This document shows, piece by piece, positions 24,110 through 31,695 of a stretch of DNA of 64,000 bases; position 1 is the first letter of the stretch; each line of letters starts with the position of its first letter. This DNA is from an uncultured Acetatifactor sp. (GTDB taxonomy: Bacteria; Bacillota; Clostridia; Lachnospirales; Lachnospiraceae). Position numbers and translations under genes: made by a program. The notes beneath the pieces are model-generated. The model was not told the origin of the DNA and did not search any database. It was given only the letters and a program-made list of their open reading frames with translations. The stretch covers positions 1 to 64,000 of the forward strand of contig CAJUAH010000013.1 in assembly GCA_910584375.1 (NCBI GenBank). The letters run 5' to 3'.

Positions 24110-25354
24110 CTATTTTTTCTTGAGTACCAGGTGCTGAGGCAGACCGTTTACCATAAACGGCACATAATCGCCCAGAATCAGCGGTCTCGCGTAAGCGATG
24201 AACTCATCCGTCACAAAGTTGCCTTCCTTGTTCATCCAATTGCGGGGAACCACCTTCTCGGCATTGGCAATGCGATGCACATCAAACAGGCTGGCGGAAC
24301 TCATATAGGGATCGTCCGTGATACGGTCGATCGTCACCATCTTGCCGGTGTCGCCCTCTGCCGCCGCCTTGACTGCAGCGCCGCCCACCATGAACGCTTC
24401 GTCCACATCCACGCGGGAGGTCATATGGGAAGCGCTTCTCTGCAAGGTGGAGAATTCAATGCTGCGCGTCTTGCAGCCCAGCTCTGCCCCCAGATAACCG
24501 GCCAGATAGGCAGCGGTTCCCTGCAACTGCTTGTGACCAAAGGGATCCACATAATCCGCGCCGCCGGACAGCTCGCAGACATATCTGCCATCCGCGATCT
24601 TGATACCCTCGGACACGGCCACCACCACGGATTTCTTTTTCTTGAGCAGCGTCTCCGCGGTATTGCGGAATTTTTCCAGGTTAAATACGATCTCCGGAAG
24701 ATAGATCAGGTCGGGGCCGTCGCATTCCTCGGTCTTGGCCAGTGCGGTAGCGCCGGTCAGCCATCCCGCGTTCCGTCCCATGATCTCCAGAATCGTGATC
24801 GTGGGTCTGTCGTTGTAAGTCAGAGCCTGCGTATCGCGAATAATCTCCTTGGTGGACGCGGCAATATATTTCGCAGCGCTCCCGTATCCGGGCGTATGAT
24901 CGGTAACGGCCAGATCGTTATCGATGGTCTTGGGCACGCCCAGGAACTTCTGGCTGTGGCCGTGAATGATCGCGTAATCGGACAGTTTCTTGATCGTGTC
25001 CATGGAATCATTGCCGCCGATATACATGAAAGCCTCGATCTCCAGCTTGTCCAGAATCTTGAATATCTTCTCATAGATTTCGGCGCCCTCGTGGATATCC
25101 GGCATCTTGAAACGGCAGGATCCCAGAAACGCCGAGGGAGTCCTCTTGAGCAGTTCGATATCCATATCCGAATGGATCTGGGTAGACAGATCTACATACT
25201 GCTCGTCCAACAGCCCCTGCACCCCGTGCAGCATGCCGTAAACCTTGTTAAAACCTCTCTCCTTGGCCGTCTTGTAGACGCCTGCCAGGCTGGAATTGAT
25301 CACCGCTGTAGGGCCGCCTGACTGCCCTACGATAATGTTGCGCTTTTTTGCCAT
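24110..25354 (-). CDS. pfp: PPi-type 6-phosphofructokinase
   Basis: 414-residue phosphofructokinase family enzyme of glycolysis. Motifs: 'VGQSGGPTAVINSSLAG' at the N-terminus, 'MYIGGNDSMDTIKKL' (Asp at the position that is Gly in ATP enzymes) and 'GVPKTIDNDL' (Lys where ATP enzymes have Gly), then 'EIMGRNAGWLT'. The Asp/Lys pair is the mark of pyrophosphate-dependent PFKs. Start at 25354 (MAKKRN, AAAGGAG site); an in-frame extension to 25438 lacks support. Monocistronic. Confidence 0.9.
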   Translation of the reverse strand: MAKKRNIIVGQSGGPTAVINSSLAGVYKTAKERGFNKVYGMLHGVQGLLDEQYVDLSTQIHSDMDIELLKRTPSAFLGSCRFKMPDIHEGAEIYEKIFKILDKLEIEAFMYIGGNDSMDTIKKLSDYAIIHGHSQKFLGVPKTIDNDLAVTDHTPGYGSAAKYIAASTKEIIRDTQALTYNDRPTITILEIMGRNAGWLTGATALAKTEECDGPDLIYLPEIVFNLEKFRNTAETLLKKKKSVVVAVSEGIKIADGRYVCELSGGADYVDPFGHKQLQGTAAYLAGYLGAELGCKTRSIEFSTLQRSASHMTSRVDVDEAFMVGGAAVKAAAEGDTGKMVTIDRITDDPYMSSASLFDVHRIANAEKVVPRNWMNKEGNFVTDEFIAYARPLILGDYVPFMVNGLPQHLVLKKK

Positions 25355-25537
25355 TTTTTCTCCTTTCCCGCATACCGCAAGCAGCGCTTGCGATATTGCA
25401 CCGATCGACGTATAAATATGGGAACTCCCACTTAACATCCGAACCGGTTTTTCCGATATATTCAGTGCGCGATACCGCCACTTTCTAAATCATACCAAAA
25501 ATGGCGAAAAAAAACAATGAAAAATGCTTGAAATCCA

Positions 25538-25564
25538 TAAAAAAAACACTTGCGCCGCCGAAAT
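25538..25564 (+). promoter_or_regulatory. Sigma-D (sigma-28) type flagellar promoter
   Basis: TAAA (25538-25541), exactly 15 bases, GCCGAAAT (25557-25564), one mismatch from the flagellar consensus TAAA-N15-GCCGATAT. It is 138 bases before the FliD-like ATG. The 348-base gap 25355-25702 otherwise shows only an alternative sigma-A-like pair (TTGCGC-N17-TAAACT from 25550). Confidence 0.65.
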
Positions 25565-25702
25565 GCATATGATAAACTATATCCATAGAAAGTGGGAAAT
25601 TGTAATCTGATCGATAAATGGATTTATTGGCAGTGCAATTATCTTTACCCAATGACTGATATCATAAGCCGGCTTATTTCATGGAAGAAAGGAGGCAGGG
25701 CA

Positions 25703-27004
25703 ATGAGTGCCATTCTCAATACGATGTACAATCATTATCTGACCGCTTACGCGCCGTCCGGTACAACCCGCTACGATACGCATAAGAAGAGCGAGCTTCG
25801 CGCCGTATACAATTCCATTGTAAAAATAAATAAAAATACGCCCTGGTATCTCCCGGTTAAAAAGCTGGACGTCCAGCAGTTTGCTATCGGACTCAAGGAA
25901 GGGGCCCGGGATCTGCACAACACGATCGCCTCTCTGGGCGGTCTGGAGGAGACCGATCTGCTCAGCAAGAAAACCGCTTATTCCACTGATTCCGATATCG
26001 CCTCCGTGAACTATGTGGGCAAATATATGGTCGGCGAGGAAGATCCCTCCATGGAGCTGGAAGTGCAGGAACTGGCGGTGGCGCAGGAAAATATGGGTAA
26101 TTTCCTGCCTGCGGGCAAGGTGGGGCTCTCCCCCGATACCTATTCCTTTGACATCAATATCAACGACATGAACTATGAGTTCCAGTTTACACTGGGAGAA
26201 AATGAATCCAACCGCGATCTGCAGGACAGACTGGCCCGGCTGATCAACAACTCCGACATCGGACTCAAGGCAAAGGTACAGGACGCCTCCGGGCGCAGTT
26301 CCCTGGTGTTGGAATCCGAGGCCACCGGCCTGACCGCAGGCAAGAAGGAGCTTTTCCGCGTAAGCGACGAACACACGAGCAAGTCCAGAGGCGCCGTCAA
26401 TTATCTGGGAATTGACTATACCAGCAGACCGGCCTCTAACGCCCGCTTTACCGTGAACGGAGAATCCTACTCCACAGCCTCCAACAGCTTTACTTATGAA
26501 AAGAAATTCGACGTCTCTCTCCATGGGATCAGCGCCGAAGGGCATCCTGTGACCATCGGCCTCAAGACCAATGTGGAGTCCCTGACAGACAATGTGGTAC
26601 AGCTCACGGAAGGATATAACCGCTTTTTACAGGGAACCAGCAATTATCTGGATTCCCAGCCCCGCAGCAGACATGTGGTGCGGGAGATGGGACAGATTAT
26701 TTCCATGTATCAGGATTCCCTGCGGGCTATGGGCGTCAGCAGACAGGAAGACGGTTCCCTGACTGTCGATCGGACAAAGCTGAGCAATGCCGTGGTCAGC
26801 TCCGAGGATGTGGCTGACACGTTCCACACGCTGAAAGATTTTTCCAATATGCTGCTGCGCAAGAGCAACCAGATTTCGCTCAATCCCATGCAGTATGTGG
26901 ATCAGACCATTGTCGCCTACAAGAATCCCAATCCGGGCCGCAATTATGCCAACCCCTATGTATCCAGCGCCTACAGCGGCATGATCTTTAACGGATATTG
27001 TTAA
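25703..27004 (+). CDS. FliD-like flagellar cap / hook-associated protein, divergent
   Basis: 433 residues. The middle resembles FliD: 'YEFQFTLGENESNRDLQDRLARLINNSDIGLKAKV' followed by 'GRSSLVLESEATGL' is the flagellin_IN-type motif, and 'VTIGLKTNVESLTDNVVQLTEGYNRFL' matches the region after it. The N-terminus (MSAILNTMYNHYLTAYAPSG) lacks the usual FliD start, and the long C-terminal coiled coil is replaced by a short tail ending YSGMIFNGYC. No signal peptide. AGGAGG lies 8 bases before the ATG. The sigma-D-type promoter supports a flagellar role although no other flagellar gene is in the window. Confidence 0.7.
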   Translation: MSAILNTMYNHYLTAYAPSGTTRYDTHKKSELRAVYNSIVKINKNTPWYLPVKKLDVQQFAIGLKEGARDLHNTIASLGGLEETDLLSKKTAYSTDSDIASVNYVGKYMVGEEDPSMELEVQELAVAQENMGNFLPAGKVGLSPDTYSFDININDMNYEFQFTLGENESNRDLQDRLARLINNSDIGLKAKVQDASGRSSLVLESEATGLTAGKKELFRVSDEHTSKSRGAVNYLGIDYTSRPASNARFTVNGESYSTASNSFTYEKKFDVSLHGISAEGHPVTIGLKTNVESLTDNVVQLTEGYNRFLQGTSNYLDSQPRSRHVVREMGQIISMYQDSLRAMGVSRQEDGSLTVDRTKLSNAVVSSEDVADTFHTLKDFSNMLLRKSNQISLNPMQYVDQTIVAYKNPNPGRNYANPYVSSAYSGMIFNGYC

Positions 27005-27053
27005 AAAAATACAGGCGGATGATCTGCCGAGAGGAGATCATCCGCCTGATTGT
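27003..27053. terminator. Bidirectional terminator between FliD-like and HTH genes
   Basis: A 14-bp perfect stem CAGGCGGATGATCT/AGATCATCCGCCTG with A7 on the left (T7 on the minus strand) and ATTGTTT on the right. Confidence 0.88.
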
Positions 27054-27068
27054 TTATATGACATATGC

Positions 27069-27416
27069 CTATTTTTTCCTGCTCTTCTGCTGGTATCTGT
27101 CGATCTGCACAAAATCGTCCATCAGATCCAATACCTTATCCCGCCCCTCCTGGTTCAGTTTCAGGTAATTCTGCATTACTCTGTTTTCCAGCAACTGAGC
27201 TCCCAGCGGCGCGTCACGCTCCAACGAGGTGAAATCCACCGGATTCAGACTCAGCTTGTCACACATTTTGATCACAGTGCCATAAGCCATCCCCTCGATG
27301 CCGCGTTCCAAAGCTGTTACCAAAGTACTATAAGGGATATTCATTTCCAGGGCAAACTGACGGACACTGCGATACTGGCCTAAAATTTCTTTTTTCAAAA
27401 TCTCAGCTTTAGTCAT
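27069..27416 (-). CDS. XRE-like helix-turn-helix regulator
   Basis: 115 residues. The helix-turn-helix is 'RSVRQFALEMNIPYSTLVTALERG' (about 16-40), followed by 'GTVIKMCDKLSLNPVDFTSLE', as in Cro/CI-type domains. The C-terminal 50 residues are charged and helical ('LNQEGRDKVLDLMDDFVQIDRY'). AGGAGG is 8 bases upstream. Single gene with its own promoter and terminator; target unknown. Confidence 0.85.
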   Translation of the reverse strand: MTKAEILKKEILGQYRSVRQFALEMNIPYSTLVTALERGIEGMAYGTVIKMCDKLSLNPVDFTSLERDAPLGAQLLENRVMQNYLKLNQEGRDKVLDLMDDFVQIDRYQQKSRKK

Positions 27417-27457
27417 AGTATCTCCTCCTGAATAACATAAGGTTACCGCCTAACTTT

Positions 27458-27486
27458 ACTATACGATAAACCCCATGATTTGACAA
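27458..27486 (-). promoter_or_regulatory. Promoter of the HTH gene
   Basis: TTGTCA (27486-27481), 17 bases, TATAGT (27463-27458) on the minus strand. Confidence 0.7.
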
Positions 27487-27502
27487 GAGGTTCCCCAAGA
27501 TT

Positions 27503-28426
27503 TTATATGTTTTTTTTCTGTACTAAACCCTGCTGCGCCGCCTTGAACTGGGCCAGCAATCCGTCAATCTTTTCCTTGATGAAGGCACGGTGTTCATCCT
27601 TTACCAGAAAATACAGATAGGACTCCTCCACATAATCCGAGGGCATCCCTCTCCCGGCGATCTTGAAATTACAAAATCCCCTGTCGATATAATCGCCAAT
27701 CTGCTCATTGGTGATAAAAGCAGGTCTTTCCATGCATTCCGCAAAAGTGCGGGGCTTTGACTGATTGGGGCAGGGAAAACCCGTGTGAATATCATATTCC
27801 AACTGCAGCTGAGACTGCTGACGGTAATGTTCGGCTCGCATGGTACAGCCCGGATAGCAGACCTCATTGACCAATACTTCCACCCGACCCGCCCAGGGAG
27901 CGATAGCCTCCAGCACCCCCTCGTCATGGTTCAGATCATAGTCCAATACGACCAGATAGTAGTCCCTCTCCAGCTCCTCCCGCAGGCTCTGCAAGTCCGT
28001 GATACGCTTGGTGGTGGAAGAGATCAGAGGATAACCGGGATATTCCCTGCGTATATATTCTTCCAGCACAGGGGTATTGACCAGCGCCTGGTTCAGGCCG
28101 TTATCCGCCAGCCGCATAATCAGATTGCAGTAGGTATCATACAGATGCTTTTCCTCCAGCAGAGAATTGGTCCATGTAAAGCGCACCGGAATCCCTCTGG
28201 AATTATAAATCTTCAGTATATTTTCCATATCCCGCTTACAGGTCAGGCCAAAAGAAACCCTTCCGCCGTTCCAGATGGCGCCGGGAAAGGTGCCGTACAC
28301 GGACCCGATCCGGTATCCCTCCCGGAATCTGTCGGGGTAGTCCTTCATCATATTTATGAGTACCTGATTCAACAGTCTGAAATAGCAAAAACCAGGCAAG
28401 TGCCAGTACACTTCTCTCGCCGCCAT
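27503..28426 (-). CDS. Unrecognised conserved protein, paralogue A
   Basis: 307 residues starting MAAREVYWHLPGFCYFRL, with GAGGTG upstream. It aligns end to end with the neighbouring gene at 28628-29578: shared 'F.REG..I.S..G.FP...WNGGR', 'G.PVR.T.TN.LL', 'YC N..M..ADNG.N', 'P.LE.YIR..YP.Y', 'DYYLVVLDY..N' and a Cys pair 'LVNEVCYPGCTMRAEHY'. The strand/helix rhythm and the late Cys-x3-Cys recall TIM-barrel proteins of the U32 type, but the similarity is weak and is only an inference. No signal peptide or membrane span. I cannot name a function. Confidence 0.75.
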   Translation of the reverse strand: MAAREVYWHLPGFCYFRLLNQVLINMMKDYPDRFREGYRIGSVYGTFPGAIWNGGRVSFGLTCKRDMENILKIYNSRGIPVRFTWTNSLLEEKHLYDTYCNLIMRLADNGLNQALVNTPVLEEYIRREYPGYPLISSTTKRITDLQSLREELERDYYLVVLDYDLNHDEGVLEAIAPWAGRVEVLVNEVCYPGCTMRAEHYRQQSQLQLEYDIHTGFPCPNQSKPRTFAECMERPAFITNEQIGDYIDRGFCNFKIAGRGMPSDYVEESYLYFLVKDEHRAFIKEKIDGLLAQFKAAQQGLVQKKNI

Positions 28427-28493
28427 ATCTCGTACACCTCTGTTTTCCTTTTGCGGCTCTCTCCCAGAGAACCGCCGCTCTCCGCCGCCATTT

Positions 28494-28575
28494 CCCACGC
28501 TCTCCCGGCAGGCCGCTTCTCTCTGCCGCTATCACCCACGCTCTCCCGGCAGGCGCCGCTCTCCAAGGCTGTCAG
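28494..28575. repeat. 41-bp direct repeat (2 copies)
   Basis: CCCACGCTCTCCCGGCAGGC recurs exactly 41 bp apart (28494 and 28535); the second halves are diverged. It is in the 201-base gap between the two paralogues, which is rich in CCGCTCTC-like motifs. Confidence 0.7.
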
Positions 28576-28627
28576 TCGCTCTTCTACGGCAGGCCGAGTC
28601 AACGCACGGCTTTAAGACTCCCACTCG

Positions 28628-29578
28628 CTACGGCCAGCGGGCCGGTCTGGGGTGATTGACCGTGAGTACCTTGCTGCTCACCAGATTGTTCAGCAGCATA
28701 ATCCGCACCTCTCCCTGTTTCTCCGGGCGGATCAAATAATGGGCATAGGTCTCCACCAGGGAAAAGATGTTGGCGGTTCAGCCTTCAATCTTGAACTGGT
28801 TGAATCCCATGGGCACGTACTTATCCCAGATGTCCTCCGGGGAAATATAGGTACTGTATCCCTGGATCGTATGGATACAGTTATATTCGCCGTACTCGCA
28901 GTACCAGTGTTCCAGCGGTTTCTGCTGCTCCTGGGGAAGTTTTCTGTTCTCCAGCAATGTCCGCTGGTTCCTGGCTATATTCTGATAGTGTTCACCCCTG
29001 CGGGGGCAGTTGGGCGTACACAGGGTATTCACCAGGATCTCGCAGCGGGCCTTGTCCTCGATCTTGGCCAGTTCCTCAAACTTATTGTTGAAATTATAGT
29101 CCAGCACCACCAGGTAATAGTCCTTTTTAAGCTCCTCATTTACCTGGGCGATGTCTCGTATCTCTTTGCAGATGGAGCTGTTCAGCTTATAGCTGGGGTA
29201 TTTCTCACGGATATATCTCTCCAGGATCGGTGAAAAGATCATGACCTCATTCATGCCGTTGTCCGCTGCCTGCATGCAGAAATTGCAATAGGGATCCGCC
29301 AGATCTTCCTCGGCCAGCAGCATATTGGTGTAGGTATAGCGCACGGGCACGCCCTGGGCGTTGATGCTCTTTATTACATTTTGTATGAAAGCCGCGTCGC
29401 ACTGATCGTAGTTGGAAGGTCTGCCGCCGTTCCACAGGGAGGTGGGGAACTCGCCGAAAAACGAGGCGATCTGTACGCCCTCGCGGAACCATTCGGGTTT
29501 CTGTTTCAGCATGCTCAGTACCAGCATATTCAGCGGGTAGTTCTGGCGCAGGCCAGGCAGGTGAAATTTTACTTCCAT
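28628..29578 (-). pseudogene. Unrecognised conserved protein, paralogue B, with in-frame TGA
   Basis: The frame from ATG 29578 (MEVKFHLPGLRQNYPLN) runs 266 codons to a TGA at 28780-28778 and then stays open in the same frame for 49 more codons to a TAG at 28630-28628. The part after TGA ('TANIFSLVETYAHYLIRPEKQ') aligns with the C-terminus of paralogue A, where the TGA position is Arg (FKIAGR against FKIEG-stop). A single C-to-T change in a CGA codon explains it. Cys pair 'LVNTLCTPNCPRRGEHY' present as in A. If translation stops at TGA, the product lacks the last helix region. Function unknown. Confidence 0.8.
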
Positions 29579-29637
29579 AGTGTATGACTTCCTCTCTTTT
29601 ATGCTTGCAGGGGGGGCTTTCCCGGCGTGGGGAGTAT

Positions 29638-29801
29638 GCGGCAAAGGGCCGCGCAGGGCGGATAATACCTCCGTCGTCGCCGCGCTCTCGCTCCGTAAAC
29701 AATCGTAGCGGACGCTAGGCTCGAAAATACCTCGCCAAGCGCCGACGTTGTTTAAGGGGCTCCTTTGGAGGTATTATCCGCCCTGCGCGGCTTTTACCGC
29801 A
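29638..29801. repeat. Long inverted repeat, 25-35-bp arms
   Basis: A perfect 25-bp inverted repeat (29648-29672 with 29767-29791), extendable to about 34 bp with a few mismatches (29638 and 29801), encloses 94 bp. The arm reads GCCGCGCAGGGCGGATAATACCTCC. No open reading frame or transposase inside. It lies in the 358-base gap 29579-29936. Confidence 0.85.
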
Positions 29802-29940
29802 GTTCCACAGGATTGTACTCTCTTCGGTTCAATTATCTGGCAGTTCCACGGGGACTGACTCTCTTCGGTTCAATTGCCTAGCAGTTCTACGGGGACTGAC
29901 TCTCTTCGGTTTAATTGCCTGGCAGTTCTACGGGGACTAT
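29800..29940. repeat. 41-bp tandem repeat, 3.4 copies
   Basis: Units start at 29800, 29841, 29882 and 29923 with CAGTT(C/T)(C/T)AC(A/G)GG, each exactly 41 bp, two or three base changes between neighbours except a more diverged first unit. The last partial unit contains the stop of the GH43 gene. Confidence 0.9.
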
Positions 29941-31523
29941 TTACTCTCCTGGCAATAGGAAAAGTCTGTGAACAATGCCTTGCTTTCTGTAGCCTCTTCC
30001 CTGCTGGCGTAGAGTCCTATGGTACACCCTACAAAACCGCCCGCTACTTCGGTGGACAGACTGCGGATATCGACCTGGGCTATGGGGACGTCCTGTCCCT
30101 GGGTTTTGTAGCCTGCGGTGGCCGTCAGTCCGTTTACCTGCAGGTAAAGCTGTAGATTCTGCTCTGGCTCGGGCAGCTCGATAGAGCCTGCCGGGGTATC
30201 CTGTCCGTTCTGGCATAAGATCGCTGTCAGGCGGCTCTGGGCGACTTCCAATCGCAGATGGTAGGCGTTGCTCTGGAGCAGGGCCATGCCTGCGTGGCAG
30301 CCCTCCGGCAGCTGCGCCGCCAGAGTTGCCTCTGCGCGGAAAGCGTGATGCTGCTGACGGATGCCCAGATAGGTGGGGCTGTCCTTTTCTTTCAGTGTAA
30401 CAGATGTTGCCGTGAGATACAAGCCCTTTCCGGTCTCCAGCGTGTAGTGGGTCAGATCGGGATTGCGCAGGTAGAGAAATTCCTCCCCCAACGTCTGCGT
30501 CTGTGTGAAATCATAGTGTCTGTCGCTGCCGGGCACGGCATTTTTGCCAGCGCTGCGGCTGGTATAGCTCTCCGGATCCTCCTGGGGCAGCCATCTGGGC
30601 AGAGAGATCTCCACCTGCTCCTCCAGGCGTCCCACCCCTGCGTTGACCACCGGCCAGTCGTTCTCCCAGGTCACTTTTGCCAGAAATGTCTCCCGGCCCA
30701 TGGTGGTGTAACCCTCCAGAGGACGCACAGCCAGCATCGTCATATACCACTCTCCCGCTGGCGTCTCGATCAGATCCCCATGACCCACGTACTTGATGGG
30801 ATAGGCCCATCCCAGATGCCTGTGGGTCAGGATCGGATTGCAGAAATTGTTCTCGTAGGGCCCCCAGATATCCCGGCTACGGCATACGCTCACCGCGTGT
30901 TCCGGCCCTGTGCCGCCCTCCGCGTGCAGGATATAATAATAACCGTCCTTTTTGTACAGATGGGGGCCTTCCGGCCAGTGTACGCCCCGCAGGGCGCCGT
31001 TCCAGACGTTTTTGCGCCCGCCCGTCAGTTTCCAAGTGTTTACGTCCAGCTCCTGTATCCAGATGTACCAGTCTCCATCGTACCTGCATCCCTCCGGATT
31101 GGGGTGCGTACCGATATAATAGCACTTTCCGTCCTCGTCAAAGAACAGGCTGGGATCTATGCCGTCCGCCCCCTCCAGGTAATGGGGCTCCGACCAGGGC
31201 CCCTCGGGACTCCGGGCCGTGACCACATAATTACCTCCGTAGGATACATTGGTGCAGATCACATAAAAGACTCCCCCGTGATAGCGGATTGTAGGGGCGA
31301 ACAGCCCCTGGGAGTGTCCCGCATGGGACAGGGGCAGCTGGGAGGCGCGCTCCATCACATTGCCGATCTGCTCCCAATGCACCAGATCCCTGCTGTGCAG
31401 CACCGGCAGACCGGGGAAATAAGCAAAAGTGGAATTGACCAGATAATAGTCCTCCCCCACCGCACAGATGGAAGGATCCGGGTAAAAGCCCGGCATGATC
31501 GGGTTCGTTGCAAATTGTGTCAT
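29937..31523 (-). CDS. GH43 family beta-xylosidase / arabinofuranosidase
   Basis: 528 residues. The five-bladed beta-propeller (about 1-310) shows the GH43 catalytic set: 'PGFYPDPSICAVGEDYYLVNSTF' (base Asp near 16), 'GIDPSLFFDEDGKCYYIG' (pKa-setting Asp) and 'VHWPEGPHLYKKDGYYYI' (acid Glu). The C-terminal 200 residues are a beta-sandwich of the XynB type ('GIRQQHHAFRAEATL', 'GLYASREEATESKALFTDFSY'). No signal peptide, so it should act in the cytoplasm on imported xylo-oligosaccharides. Start at 31523 chosen over an upstream frame to 31562. It follows the importer operon after a terminator. Confidence 0.93.
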   Translation of the reverse strand: MTQFATNPIMPGFYPDPSICAVGEDYYLVNSTFAYFPGLPVLHSRDLVHWEQIGNVMERASQLPLSHAGHSQGLFAPTIRYHGGVFYVICTNVSYGGNYVVTARSPEGPWSEPHYLEGADGIDPSLFFDEDGKCYYIGTHPNPEGCRYDGDWYIWIQELDVNTWKLTGGRKNVWNGALRGVHWPEGPHLYKKDGYYYILHAEGGTGPEHAVSVCRSRDIWGPYENNFCNPILTHRHLGWAYPIKYVGHGDLIETPAGEWYMTMLAVRPLEGYTTMGRETFLAKVTWENDWPVVNAGVGRLEEQVEISLPRWLPQEDPESYTSRSAGKNAVPGSDRHYDFTQTQTLGEEFLYLRNPDLTHYTLETGKGLYLTATSVTLKEKDSPTYLGIRQQHHAFRAEATLAAQLPEGCHAGMALLQSNAYHLRLEVAQSRLTAILCQNGQDTPAGSIELPEPEQNLQLYLQVNGLTATAGYKTQGQDVPIAQVDIRSLSTEVAGGFVGCTIGLYASREEATESKALFTDFSYCQESK

Positions 31524-31615
31524 CTTCTTTGTTCTCCTCTCTCGTACAATGCTCATTTCCATACGTCTGCAATCAGCCGTCCGGAAATCAACTCTGTATG
31601 AACGGTTCTGCTCTT

Positions 31616-31650
31616 AAAAAAAGGGTGGTGCCCGGAAAAACACCACCCTT
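31616..31650 (-). terminator. Terminator of the importer operon
   Basis: AAGGGTGGTG/CACCACCCTT 10-bp stem with TTTTTTT on the minus strand, 46 bases past the binding-protein stop. Confidence 0.9.
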
Positions 31651-31695
31651 CATCGCATCAATGCTTATTAACAGTTACCAGTAACAGTGTCTGGC

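Noticed and set aside
28778..28780. TGA as selenocysteine codon
   Set aside because: The paralogue has Arg, not Cys, at this position and no clear SECIS-type hairpin was seen; a CGA-to-TGA mutation is simpler.
29800..29940. 41-bp repeats as a CRISPR array
   Set aside because: Units are contiguous with no unique spacers and no cas genes nearby.
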